From Paenibacillus sp. Soil787 (GTDB lineage: Bacteria; Bacillota; Bacilli; Paenibacillales; NBRC-103111), in contig NZ_LMSP01000012.1 of the NCBI RefSeq assembly GCF_001429545.1, forward strand, positions 59,157 through 123,156: a DNA stretch of 64,000 bases. The letters are read 5' to 3'. Position 1 is the first letter of the stretch; each line of letters begins with the position of its first letter. Positions 24,135 to 33,035 of this stretch are shown here, in pieces. Below the pieces are notes generated by a model that had not been told where the DNA came from, ran no database searches, and saw nothing but the letters and a program-made list of their open reading frames with translations. Both the position numbers and the translations under genes were made by a program.

Positions 24135-25337
24135 TTATGGTCGCACTGGAGAACCGTCGGGAATGCGAGAAAGCGTCCACTCTGGCAGACGATTATGGCA
24201 GGGATAAAGCGATGCTTTGCTCTCGTCCAGATCAACGCCCAAACCAGGCTTCTCATTCAGATATACATAGCCGTTTCGGACCACTGGACAGCCCGGAAAT
24301 ACTTCACGCATTTTGTCGGAAAATTCACTCCACTCCTGAACGCCAAAATTCGGGCTGCTCAAGTCAAGATGAATATTAGCGGCCTGACCCACCGGAGAGA
24401 TATCAGTCGGTCCATGCCAAGCTGTTCGTATACCAAACGCCTCACATAGCGTCGCCAGCTTCTTGGCGGGCGTCAGCCCGCCGATGGCACTGATGTGGCA
24501 GCGAATGAAATCGATCAATCTTTCTGTAACAAGCGGCATCCATTCCGCTGAATGGACGAACAGTTCGCCCATAGCGAGCGGTGTGCCGCACTGACTGCGG
24601 ATTTGCCGGAACCAATCCAGCTGCTCGGGCGGAAGAGCATCTTCTAAGAAAAATAATCGATATGGCTCAAGCTGTTTGGCCAACCTTACCGCTTCGATAG
24701 GTACAAGACGCTCATGAATGTCGTGCAGCAGCTCAATTTCATTACCGAGCTTGCTGCGCAAATGCTCAAACAACCTCGGCACACTTCGTGTGTATGCATC
24801 TGGATCGAAATAGGACCCTAGCTGCGCGTTCTCCGGTGAATGAAACTTATGGCCTTTCCCGCCGTACCCACCCATTTGACAGCGTAGGATGCGGTAGCCC
24901 TGCTCGATATACTTGCGTACATTCTCTTCTACTTCTTGTTCATCCCGACCGTCAGTATGCCGGTAAACGACCGCCGCTTCCCGGAGCTTTCCGCCAAGCA
25001 TGTCATACACGGGCATGTTCGCGAGCTTCCCCTTAATATCCCACAGCGCCATGTCCATACCTGAAACAGCATTATTCAACACCGGTCCGTTGCGCCAATA
25101 GGCACTGACCATTGAGGTTTGCCAAATGTCCTCGATTCGGAGAGGATCCTTTCCGATGAGGAATGGTTTCAAGTATTGATCTACAGCGGTTGCCACGGCC
25201 AAATGACGCTGTGTGAAGGTTGCACAGCCCAAACCGTACAGGCCGGGCTCATTCGTTTCTATTTTAACGACAACAAGGTTAACACCATCTGGAGCAGTCA
25301 AAATCGTCCGTACATCTCGGATTTGTAATTGTGACAT
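24135..25337 (-). CDS. Enolase-superfamily dehydratase, RspA/mannonate-dehydratase-like
   Basis: About 400 aa. N-terminal capping domain QLQIRDVRTILTAPDGVNLVVVKIETNE, then a barrel with the acid-sugar-dehydratase pattern: YRHTDGRD, LLHDIHERL (metal Asp with a catalytic His), FLEDALPPEQ (metal Glu), MGELFVH (third metal ligand) and WHGPTDISPVG (His base). This layout is that of the RspA/ManD group, which dehydrates D-mannonate or D-gluconate, or is nearly inactive. GGGAGATG points to the ATG at 25337. It is the fourth gene of the GH32 operon. Confidence 0.88.
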   Translation of the reverse strand: MSQLQIRDVRTILTAPDGVNLVVVKIETNEPGLYGLGCATFTQRHLAVATAVDQYLKPFLIGKDPLRIEDIWQTSMVSAYWRNGPVLNNAVSGMDMALWDIKGKLANMPVYDMLGGKLREAAVVYRHTDGRDEQEVEENVRKYIEQGYRILRCQMGGYGGKGHKFHSPENAQLGSYFDPDAYTRSVPRLFEHLRSKLGNEIELLHDIHERLVPIEAVRLAKQLEPYRLFFLEDALPPEQLDWFRQIRSQCGTPLAMGELFVHSAEWMPLVTERLIDFIRCHISAIGGLTPAKKLATLCEAFGIRTAWHGPTDISPVGQAANIHLDLSSPNFGVQEWSEFSDKMREVFPGCPVVRNGYVYLNEKPGLGVDLDESKASLYPCHNRLPEWTLSRIPDGSPVRP

Positions 25338-25399
25338 GTTTGGCGCATCTCCCATTTCTGAAAATTTATACGAGCTGATTGCTGTGGTTTAAATCACCT

Positions 25400-26173
25400 T
25401 TAGCTCCACCCGAGACCTTCCTCTGTTTCTGGCATCCCTGGCAGAATGAGTCCGCCATCGACGCGAATGGTCGTTCCCGTTATATAGGACGCCTCTTCTG
25501 AGGTAAGCCATACAGCGGCCTTTCCTATATCTTCTGGTGTACCAGGACGTTCGAGAGGAATTCGCTGACCGAACTTGCGATAATAGTCACTTCGATTGTC
25601 ATTTGTTTGAATCGCCCCTGGAGCAATGCAGTTCACGCGTATCCCATATGGCGCCAAATCCAGTGCAATCGAAGCTGTTACTCGAGTCAGCGCCGCCTTG
25701 ACACCGCCGTATACAGCATCTCCCGGATAAGCCCTCTCTCCCCGAGTTGAGGTGATATTGAGTATGCTTCCACGGACTCCCTGTTCGATCATGTGACTGG
25801 ACACCGCCTGCATAAGAAGTAATGGAGCACGTAAATCGAGGTGGAGTAATCGATTTATTTTTTCTAGCTCCATATTGGCCGCATTTTGAAAAATCGTAAC
25901 ACCGGCATTATTAACGAGAACGTCGAGATGACCCAGCGTTCGAATGGCTTCCTTAGCTAATTTAAGAGGCTCCTCCTCCTCCTCTAAGTTCCCTTCAAAT
26001 ACAACGCATTGGCGGTTTAGTTGATTTTCAATCTCCCTTGCTGTGAGATGAGCGTTATCTGCATCCTTCCAATGACTGATCGCGAGATCATAACCCCTGG
26101 CTGCCATGGCCAGCGCAATGCCGCGACCAATTCCACGACTTCCCCCTGTAACGAGTGCTGTTTTCCCGCTCAT
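25400..26173 (-). CDS. SDR-family oxidoreductase (glucose/gluconate dehydrogenase-like)
   Basis: 257 aa, a classical SDR: VTGGSRGIGRGIA (about residues 8-20), NNAGVTI (90-96), the Ser in NITSTRG, Tyr and Lys in AVYGGVKAALTR, and a C-terminal RVDGGLILPGMPE. Its ATG overlaps the TGA of the mutarotase-like gene (ATGA), showing translational coupling. With the RspA-like dehydratase it would oxidise a sugar to a lactone or ketose before dehydration. Substrate not deducible. Confidence 0.88.
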   Translation of the reverse strand: MSGKTALVTGGSRGIGRGIALAMAARGYDLAISHWKDADNAHLTAREIENQLNRQCVVFEGNLEEEEEPLKLAKEAIRTLGHLDVLVNNAGVTIFQNAANMELEKINRLLHLDLRAPLLLMQAVSSHMIEQGVRGSILNITSTRGERAYPGDAVYGGVKAALTRVTASIALDLAPYGIRVNCIAPGAIQTNDNRSDYYRKFGQRIPLERPGTPEDIGKAAVWLTSEEASYITGTTIRVDGGLILPGMPETEEGLGWS

Positions 26174-27063
26174 CTGCCCGTCCTTCCTTCCATATGGTGC
26201 TCGAAAAAATCAAACTGCCTTATCCAACGAATCGTTTGACCCGAGAGCGCGGCAATCTCCATAAATACCTCCGGCGAGATCACATGAGCGTTCCCCCAAA
26301 GCGCGATGAATCCAGGGGAAAAATCAACGGATTCACGCATCCCCACACCGGACTTATGCGTCAATTCCCATTGCAAGCCTGGAGGAAAAGGTCCACTTAA
26401 GCCTGAGTAAAACGGTTGTTCCGGCGTATAAGCCCAGGTCATATCCCCATCTTTGAAATCTAAAGGAGAACTAGGCTCGCTGGTAGGTGTCATAGGCAAC
26501 TTCAGCCGATAGTCTGGTCCGAGAGGATTTCCGTCTATTGCTACGAAATTATGGCAGTATTCATGCGTCACAATTGTTTTTTCACCCAAATTGATTAACT
26601 CGTACGCAATGGAAAGCAAGTTATCTTTCACAGATAAGGTTTTAACGAGTTTCGCCGCATATCCATTACATGGGTGTGCGTGAACGGTGAACGTCACTTT
26701 CGATTCGTCTGCCTTTGTTTCTATGAAGAAAGGTTCAACCATGTACGGACGGGAGAATTTGTAGCTCGCTTCATCCGGACGGGTCAAGAGACCTACACCC
26801 AGCTTCGGGAACTGCCCTCCTGGAAGCGCTTCCTCGTAACCAATTGGCTGAAAAATGCCAAATTCATTGCAGAGTCCAGACCCCCCCGTTCCCTCACCTG
26901 GCGTCAACGATTCATCCGTACAAAAAGTGTGGCGGTTGTGCAACGTAATGCTAGAGACCCAACCGGTCCAATCAAATCTCGTACCGTTGTAGTTAGTACC
27001 TGGCTTTCGAACTATGACCTCCAGACTATGGGAGCGCAGCACGATCGGTGCAACTTCTACCAT
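26170..27063 (-). CDS. Galactose-mutarotase-like protein (DUF4432-type)
   Basis: About 297 aa of beta-sandwich style. The pattern NRHTFCTDESLTPGEGTGGSGLCNEFGI, the HEYCHNFVAIDG segment with two His, and WELTHKSGVGMRESVDFSP resemble the galactose mutarotase-like fold, with conserved His and Glu positions. The start is uncertain: the ATG at 27063 overlaps the GH32 stop (ATGGTAG), and the frame is open upstream to 27108 inside GH32. It is coupled to the SDR at the other end. It may interconvert anomers of the released sugar. Confidence 0.7.
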   Translation of the reverse strand: MVEVAPIVLRSHSLEVIVRKPGTNYNGTRFDWTGWVSSITLHNRHTFCTDESLTPGEGTGGSGLCNEFGIFQPIGYEEALPGGQFPKLGVGLLTRPDEASYKFSRPYMVEPFFIETKADESKVTFTVHAHPCNGYAAKLVKTLSVKDNLLSIAYELINLGEKTIVTHEYCHNFVAIDGNPLGPDYRLKLPMTPTSEPSSPLDFKDGDMTWAYTPEQPFYSGLSGPFPPGLQWELTHKSGVGMRESVDFSPGFIALWGNAHVISPEVFMEIAALSGQTIRWIRQFDFFEHHMEGRTGR

Positions 27064-28550
27064 ATCGCGTTTAACTTCCAGATCGCCAAGGATTCGAACT
27101 GGATGCATCCTTCCTCGGCAAAAATGCTGATTCCTAAGCTTTGCGGATCTGGGTAAATACGGAAGGAAGCCGTCGTTTGACCGTCATTCGCGAATAGCTC
27201 CAAAGAGGAACGATCCAGGAATATTTGCAGCTTCAGTTTTCCATTCGCCGCCGGCATCAACTGAATAACTCTTATGCCTCCGTCTACAATACCCGATCTC
27301 GTTCGATCCACGATCAGTTCGCCGTTCGTCAGACAGCAGGTAACAACTGTTTCTTGTGAGCTGTCTGCAGAACGACGCAACCGAAATCCGAAGCGATTGG
27401 CATCGCTTTCATTTATATGTATGATGGCTTCTATTTCAAGACAATCTCCCTTGACCTCATCGAGAAGATCCGTTTGCTCCGACGACAAGCGGAAGGCACC
27501 AAATTGTTGCTCGTTGCATCGAAGCTGCTGAAGCTCTGGCGCTGGCGTGAATGCAAGCTTTCCATTCCCGTCAAGTGTAACGACACGCGGAATGGTCATA
27601 GCCCCCGTCCATCCGTAGGCTTGTGTCGGCATCGGATTCCACCACATATCCATCCAACCGAACAAGATAACTCTACCGTGGCCATCGATCAAAGTCTGAG
27701 GTGCATAAAAGTCAGGACCGAGATCTATATCCCCATCTGAAACTTGTTTAAATCTTCCCGTCTCATAATCCATTTGGCCAATCATGTAAATATTGGTGCG
27801 GATATCCCGCTCTGTTGGCGACACTGCTGGGGAAGCAAGAAGTACATCCACTCCGTCCAACTGGAAGAAATCTGGGCAGTTCCAAATTCTCCCTTGTCCA
27901 TCAAGGCCAATAGCCATTACGCCGACATAAGTCCAAGCCGTCAGATCGGCTGACTTGTATAAGAGTGCATTCGCACGCCCTTCCTTTCCTGAACCGACAG
28001 CCATATACCAGACACCCTCATGCATCCATACCTTTGGATCTCTGAAATCCTTTGAACCCTCCTCGGGAAACTTATCAATGACTGGATTGCCAACATATTT
28101 CCGAAAATAAATACCGTCTTCACTTGAGGCGACGCATTGCACTTGTACTTTATCCGGGCCATTCACATTACCGGTATAAATAATCGTCATCGTTCCATTG
28201 TTATCAACCGCACTGCCTGAGAAACATCCGTTTCGTTCGAATTCTTCGGTGGGTGCAAGAGCTATAGGCAAATGCTCCCAATAAACAAGATCTCGGCTTT
28301 TTGCGTGCCCCCAATGCTTCAACCCGTTTTGAGCACTAAACGGATGAATTTGATAGAACAAGTGGTATTCCTCACGAAAATAAATCATTCCGTTGGGGTC
28401 GTTTATCCAGCAGGATGGCGAAATAAAGTGATAGGCCAGACGGTGAGGATCATGGGATACCCCTACTGCTAGCAAATCGATCGATTCCTGCGCTTTTCGG
28501 ATCGCTTCCAAGTGACGGGTTTCCAAGTGTTCGGATGTAAGCATTATCAA
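27057..28550 (-). CDS. Glycoside hydrolase family 32 protein with altered acid/base residue
   Basis: 497 aa. The five-bladed propeller starts HFISPSCWINDPNGMIYF with nucleophile Asp51; FRDPKVW holds the transition-state Asp. The third motif, normally W-E-C-P-D, reads WNCPDFF, so the general acid/base Glu is Asn224 (codon 27879-27881, AAC). A C-terminal beta-sandwich (DRSSLELFANDGQTTASFRIYP) is complete. GH32 enzymes hydrolyse fructosides such as sucrose, levan and inulin; here activity is doubtful. No signal peptide, so it is cytoplasmic. AAGGAGATTG precedes the ATG. First gene of the operon. Confidence 0.88.
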   Translation of the reverse strand: MIMLTSEHLETRHLEAIRKAQESIDLLAVGVSHDPHRLAYHFISPSCWINDPNGMIYFREEYHLFYQIHPFSAQNGLKHWGHAKSRDLVYWEHLPIALAPTEEFERNGCFSGSAVDNNGTMTIIYTGNVNGPDKVQVQCVASSEDGIYFRKYVGNPVIDKFPEEGSKDFRDPKVWMHEGVWYMAVGSGKEGRANALLYKSADLTAWTYVGVMAIGLDGQGRIWNCPDFFQLDGVDVLLASPAVSPTERDIRTNIYMIGQMDYETGRFKQVSDGDIDLGPDFYAPQTLIDGHGRVILFGWMDMWWNPMPTQAYGWTGAMTIPRVVTLDGNGKLAFTPAPELQQLRCNEQQFGAFRLSSEQTDLLDEVKGDCLEIEAIIHINESDANRFGFRLRRSADSSQETVVTCCLTNGELIVDRTRSGIVDGGIRVIQLMPAANGKLKLQIFLDRSSLELFANDGQTTASFRIYPDPQSLGISIFAEEGCIQFESLAIWKLNAIW

Positions 28551-28771
28551 TCTCCTTCCTTTTTTAGAGGGTTTTCGAAAGATTATGAAGGATCTTGGTT
28601 GTTTATTTCATTATAACCTACATAAACCCAAAATTAATAGTTGTATTTTGTTGTTTGTTAATTAAAAATTTGTGGGAATTTGAACGTTTCGTAGAACTTG
28701 TCGTACTTCCTCGTTAGCTTAATAAGAAAGCCAACAAGTCTTTTCCAACGTGGTGTTATTGGTGTCTTGTT

Positions 28772-29740
28772 TTATTGGTTTATTATAATCTTACTTGCAT
28801 TTAATAAAAATTCTTTAATATAGTTAATTGATATTCCACTATGAAACCTTCTAATTTCAAATAATGTCCATTCTTCAATATGTTTTATTTTTGCTAAATA
28901 AGTTCGGTTCCCTTTGTGTTGTTCTTTTAAAAAAAGATTATACGTATCAACTTTCTCTTGAGCATCGCCTTCCATTATTTGTTTAATACTTTTTTCATAG
29001 AAGATACTTGTCCTATCCGCCCATGATATTAGTTCGCTTCGGGGTGTTGTTGAACACCGGATTTCATCTTTACCTTTATAATAAAAGGTACTGTCATTTA
29101 TATCATATTTAGACAAAAACAGAAGGTCTAATAAGTTCCAAAAGTATTCTGCCTCATGTTTAATGTCCCATCTTGAACAATATTTAGGATGTAGTGTAAC
29201 ATGAGTAGAAATAAACCCCGCATAAAGTAAATTTAAATCATTAATTTTCTTGAAGGATTTGGGAATTAGATTTTTACTTCCTACAAAAGTAACAACTTCA
29301 TCCGTAAGTATAATTTGTTTAATATCAGTGATTTTTTCTTTATTAAAGTTAATGAATGTGTCTGTCGAGGAACTAAACTTATCTGTAAATAAAATCTCTC
29401 CTTTTAGATTTGTGTTTTTTTCTTTGAAGTCTATTAACAAATTACCTACAACTTCCTCAAAAACTTGAAAACCATCTATTATTTCATCAAAACTATCCAT
29501 GCTATAAGGAGGAGATACGACTTCTATTAAAGCATTGGAATATTCAGGATGAATCTCCCAGCCTTCGCTAAACAAATAACCCACTTTTTTTACTAGATTT
29601 TCATGAATATCCGACATAGACTTTATTTTATTTATAATCTGTTGTGATGCTAATAAGTAACTTATGAAGTCACGTTCTTTATAAACGATTGCATATTCTT
29701 TTTCGATTCCAAACTCGAACCTGTCTGGAACAATTTTCAA
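28772..29740 (-). CDS. Glutamate-cysteine ligase-like protein, function unknown
   Basis: 322 aa. FGIEKEYAIVY near the N-terminus, IEVVSPPYSMDSF, STHVTLHPKYCSRWDIKHEAEYFW and the C-terminal LFEIRRFHSGIS resemble the ATP/Mg-binding strands of the GCS2/carboxylate-amine ligase fold (G-x-E-x-E, E-x-x-[ST]-P, H-x-H, E-x-R). It is shorter than typical GshA and not close to it. A role in forming a peptide-like bond is an inference. It is flanked by the ferritin-like gene upstream with a dispersed repeat between, so the two are probably separate units. Confidence 0.55.
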   Translation of the reverse strand: MKIVPDRFEFGIEKEYAIVYKERDFISYLLASQQIINKIKSMSDIHENLVKKVGYLFSEGWEIHPEYSNALIEVVSPPYSMDSFDEIIDGFQVFEEVVGNLLIDFKEKNTNLKGEILFTDKFSSSTDTFINFNKEKITDIKQIILTDEVVTFVGSKNLIPKSFKKINDLNLLYAGFISTHVTLHPKYCSRWDIKHEAEYFWNLLDLLFLSKYDINDSTFYYKGKDEIRCSTTPRSELISWADRTSIFYEKSIKQIMEGDAQEKVDTYNLFLKEQHKGNRTYLAKIKHIEEWTLFEIRRFHSGISINYIKEFLLNASKIIINQ

Positions 29741-29781
29741 TGATATTCCCCCTCAATACCTCATTGTAATAACCTGCCCGT

Positions 29782-29840
29782 ACGGAATGAAGGGTTGCCA
29801 AGTGACAGCCCTTCAAATGTTTGCTTATTGTTGTGCTAGC
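29782..29840 (+). repeat. Dispersed intergenic repeat copy
   Basis: GAAGGGTTGCC and a GACAGCCCTTC arm form a hairpin, followed about 20 bases later by GTGCTAGCGTTCC, a weak form of the conserved tail. Confidence 0.4.
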
Positions 29841-29844
29841 GTTC

Positions 29845-31113
29845 CTATATTTCATCTTCGGCAGCTGCTATCTCTTCTGCCTTTCGAACTTCACTGAAAA
29901 AATGATTTAACTCATGCTTAGCAACTTCACGTATAAATGCTAGTTCTTCACCAAATAGCTCCGGAGTCCATGTACGGCCGAAGGAAGCATGGACCACCTC
30001 ATCTGCCCAATCGTAATCCTGGAACTGAGTCATTAATGGATGCTTCATTTGATCTCTGCAGAATTCAAATTCCCCTACTTTCCCCGGTCGCTTCATCGCC
30101 CCTTCTTCGATTCCAATACTTAGCCACGCGTATTGCGCACTTGGGATTTTTTCTATATTGATATCATAATCAGATGTATATTGCGGGCGTGAACGCCAAT
30201 TCAACCCTTCAGCCTCCAGTGCTGCTTGACCAAACAACGCATGGCGAACCTCATCCCACAAATGCCTTGCTAAATCCCGATAGAATGCCCACGGCATTCC
30301 TTTTTGTGACCATAACACAGCCGCAATAAGTTCCGCCGCCGTCATCTCTTCCTGACGTACTCTCATCATACCGACCAGTCTGTCCTCATTCGGCTTCTCG
30401 AATTTCATTCCCATGCTTGTACGGTAAAGGGTTGTTTCACCCATATGTGCTTCTCTTTGCGATTTTTTGGGCAATTGATAGACCTGGAATGATCTTATAC
30501 GTTCTGGTATTTCAGAAGACCTTTTCATTTCGTTGCTCATTCCACCTGCTGCAAGGATGCATCGCTTTAACAACGTACACAGTTCTTCAGAACCAGCCTC
30601 TTCCCACTCCCCAGCGTTCTTCAGGTGAGCAATTGCCGCCTCCCCCCAATTTACTTGTTCCTCCAGATCGAGAAGGATTGAGCGTAATATTCGAATAGTC
30701 GGTTGATCTACAATTTGTTGTGTACGTTGTATATGGCTCCTATAGGCTTCAATAAGTGCTGGTTTAATCACTGTATAAATGCCAGCTAACCATTCGGAAT
30801 CTGTACGAGCATGAAGAATTTCGTCCATAAGCAGCACTAAAGTTGGATCTGGTTCCTGCCCAACGTTAGCAAGAGGCGTACGCAGATGACTCACACGTGT
30901 ACGAAGCTGATCTGCTGCTTCTGCATCCTCATAGATGTGTCGTCCCATTGCTGTTTTGACATCCCAGTTATGTCGTGCAGGCAGCTGAGCTGCACCTATA
31001 AACATAAGACGCTCATGAATGAACCTATATCTCTGCAGTATCTTAGCGTTTGCATCAACACCGAAAGCGCCAATTGCATGTGGATTAGCAATTCCTGTAA
31101 ATGTAATTTCCAA
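29845..31113 (-). CDS. Ferritin-like superfamily protein (DUF455-like)
   Basis: 422 aa, all helical. Two regions resemble ferritin-like four-helix bundles: YEDAEAADQLRTRVSHLRTP with LLMDEILHARTDSEWLAG, and YRDLARHLWDEVRHALFGQAALEAEG with E-x-x-H spacing (WDEVRHA). Such proteins often bind two metals through Glu and His. It is divergent from an AraC regulator and lies next to a CUT1 ABC operon. The actual reaction is unknown. Confidence 0.65.
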   Translation of the reverse strand: MEITFTGIANPHAIGAFGVDANAKILQRYRFIHERLMFIGAAQLPARHNWDVKTAMGRHIYEDAEAADQLRTRVSHLRTPLANVGQEPDPTLVLLMDEILHARTDSEWLAGIYTVIKPALIEAYRSHIQRTQQIVDQPTIRILRSILLDLEEQVNWGEAAIAHLKNAGEWEEAGSEELCTLLKRCILAAGGMSNEMKRSSEIPERIRSFQVYQLPKKSQREAHMGETTLYRTSMGMKFEKPNEDRLVGMMRVRQEEMTAAELIAAVLWSQKGMPWAFYRDLARHLWDEVRHALFGQAALEAEGLNWRSRPQYTSDYDINIEKIPSAQYAWLSIGIEEGAMKRPGKVGEFEFCRDQMKHPLMTQFQDYDWADEVVHASFGRTWTPELFGEELAFIREVAKHELNHFFSEVRKAEEIAAAEDEI

Positions 31114-31198
31114 CTTTATTCCCTCCTATGACGAGCGCTGAATAATTTCATTTTCTCTTAATGTGAATTCGTTTACAATAGATAAAGAAAGGATTTCA

Positions 31199-32143
31199 AT
31201 GGATTTATTTGATCAGAAAGGGTGTCTCCAATTGAATGAAAAATTACCTACTTTACACTACTGCGGTGACTTTATTGTTCGACGTAACTGGAAGCTGGGA
31301 CCACGTATTTTAGACGATAACGAGTTGGTGTTTTTCCCTCAGGGAAATGGAACCATTTACCGAAATGGAGATCAAGTTTATACATTGAATCAACCCAGTT
31401 GGGTTCTTACAAAGGCAGGGGAAACTCACAGCTATCATTTCGGAGAGACTGCCGCTACTCGTCATCTTTTTCTGCATTTCAATGGTGGTGATTGGTTCGC
31501 GCCTACGTTATTTAGTACAAAATATTGTGATGTAATACCGGTTAGGGAAGGTAGACTACCTTCGGCTATAATCAGCGAGATCCTCCACATCGCTCATGAA
31601 GAGAAAGATACCAATCGGTGCAATATCTTAATGTCAGCTCTGCTTAGCGAACTTGAATACTTGGGCAATAAAAGCAAAAACACTTCAATGCCCTCTATGA
31701 AATATTTAAAAAATAAAAAAGAGGTCGTAACCGACCCCGCCTATCCGCTTGTGGTGAGCAAAGCATTAACCTATATTCGTAATAGGCTCCTTGAGCCTAT
31801 CACCGTAGCCGAAATTGCAGCCCATTGCCAGTTATCTCATGAACACCTGACCAGAGTCTTCGTACGTGTCATCGGAATTCCTTTGCGTCAAATGATTATT
31901 CAACTGCGGCTAGAACGCGCTTCTCATATGCTTCGTCATAGTACACTTAGCATTAAAGAAATCGCCTCGCACTGTGGATATGCTGAGAATCATTACTTTT
32001 CACGAGCTTTTACCGCCTATTACGGTATGACAGCGACAGAATACCGCAAAGAATACACTGACCCACGTGTCCAACACATTGTTCCTGACGAACGATTGGA
32101 AGAAAATTATCCGATTAATGTTTATTTTCACCTTAACCCTTAA
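31199..32143 (+). CDS. AraC-family transcriptional regulator
   Basis: 314 aa from the ATG at 31199 (AAAGGA six bases upstream; a GTG at 31163 is in frame without a ribosome site). The N-terminal cupin (about 1-150) contains PQGNGTIYRNGDQVYTLNQPSWVLTKAGETHSYHF, a typical sugar-sensing pocket. The C-terminal double HTH runs over about 200-300 (LTYIRNRLLEPITVAEIAAHC, then LSIKEIASHCGYAENHYFSRAFTAYYGMTATEYRKEY). It is divergent from the ferritin-like gene and overlaps the convergent permease gene by 11 bases at its 3' end. It probably controls one or both neighbours. Confidence 0.9.
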   Translation: MDLFDQKGCLQLNEKLPTLHYCGDFIVRRNWKLGPRILDDNELVFFPQGNGTIYRNGDQVYTLNQPSWVLTKAGETHSYHFGETAATRHLFLHFNGGDWFAPTLFSTKYCDVIPVREGRLPSAIISEILHIAHEEKDTNRCNILMSALLSELEYLGNKSKNTSMPSMKYLKNKKEVVTDPAYPLVVSKALTYIRNRLLEPITVAEIAAHCQLSHEHLTRVFVRVIGIPLRQMIIQLRLERASHMLRHSTLSIKEIASHCGYAENHYFSRAFTAYYGMTATEYRKEYTDPRVQHIVPDERLEENYPINVYFHLNP

Positions 32144-33023
32144 TGCCTGTCATAGATATGCCCTCGATAATATTACGTTGGAGAACAAGATAAACGAGCA
32201 ATACGGGCATGACGGCAATAGCAGAACCAGACATCATTAAAGTCCAGTCAGTCACATAGAGTCCCTTAAACGTACTAAGCATCAAAGGTACGGTGAAGTT
32301 GTCGGTTGAGCTAAGGAAAATGACCGGCTTAAAAAAACTGTTCCAATTTCCCAAGAATGAAACTATCGCTAACGAAGCGAGTGCCGGACGAATGAGAGGA
32401 ACCATGATACGCCAGTAAATCTTCCACATGTTCGCACCATCAACGTAGGCTGCTTCTGATAAGTCACGTGGGATACCCATAAAAAATTGCCTCAATAAAA
32501 ATACACCAAAAGCACTGAACAATGCATCCGGAACAATGAGTGATAAGTGCGTATCGAGCCAGCCGAGTTTTTTTAAAATGATGTATAGTGGAACGATCGT
32601 AACCTGTTCGGGAACCATCAACATGGAAAGAAACAGGATAAAGAGAACATTACGAAAGGGAAAATCAATTTTAGCAAATGAAAAAGCGGCCATAGAGCAA
32701 GTTAACAATTGACTTAGTACCACGATCACAGAAATATAAGCACTGTTTATGTAAGCCTTATCAAATGGCATAGCTGTTAGAGATCGGCTAATATTCTCCC
32801 ATCTCCATGGATTCGGAAATAAGGTCGGCGGCACTTGAAAGATTTGGGCTAAGTCTTTTAAACCGCTGAATGCCATCCATAAAAACGGGCCAAACATGAC
32901 TACAGAGGCTAAAATTAACAGAACATGCAGAATGATGGTTGATATTTTACTGCCTATATGGTTGCTCTTTTGTTTACTGGGTACTGTACCTGCTGGAACT
33001 AATTTCTGATTTACCATTTTCAT
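32133..33023 (-). CDS. CUT1 ABC sugar transporter permease (MalG/AraQ-like)
   Basis: 296 aa, six membrane helices. The EAA loop is EAAYVDGANMWKIYWRIMVPLIRPALA (about residues 188-214), which contacts the ATPase. The C-terminus MTGIKG is typical of MalG-like subunits. It is the third gene of the binding protein-permease-permease operon, 12 bases after the other permease. No ATPase is encoded nearby, so a shared MsmX-type ATPase is expected, as usual in Bacillota. Confidence 0.92.
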   Translation of the reverse strand: MKMVNQKLVPAGTVPSKQKSNHIGSKISTIILHVLLILASVVMFGPFLWMAFSGLKDLAQIFQVPPTLFPNPWRWENISRSLTAMPFDKAYINSAYISVIVVLSQLLTCSMAAFSFAKIDFPFRNVLFILFLSMLMVPEQVTIVPLYIILKKLGWLDTHLSLIVPDALFSAFGVFLLRQFFMGIPRDLSEAAYVDGANMWKIYWRIMVPLIRPALASLAIVSFLGNWNSFFKPVIFLSSTDNFTVPLMLSTFKGLYVTDWTLMMSGSAIAVMPVLLVYLVLQRNIIEGISMTGIKG

Positions 33024-33035
33024 GCGAAATCCTCC

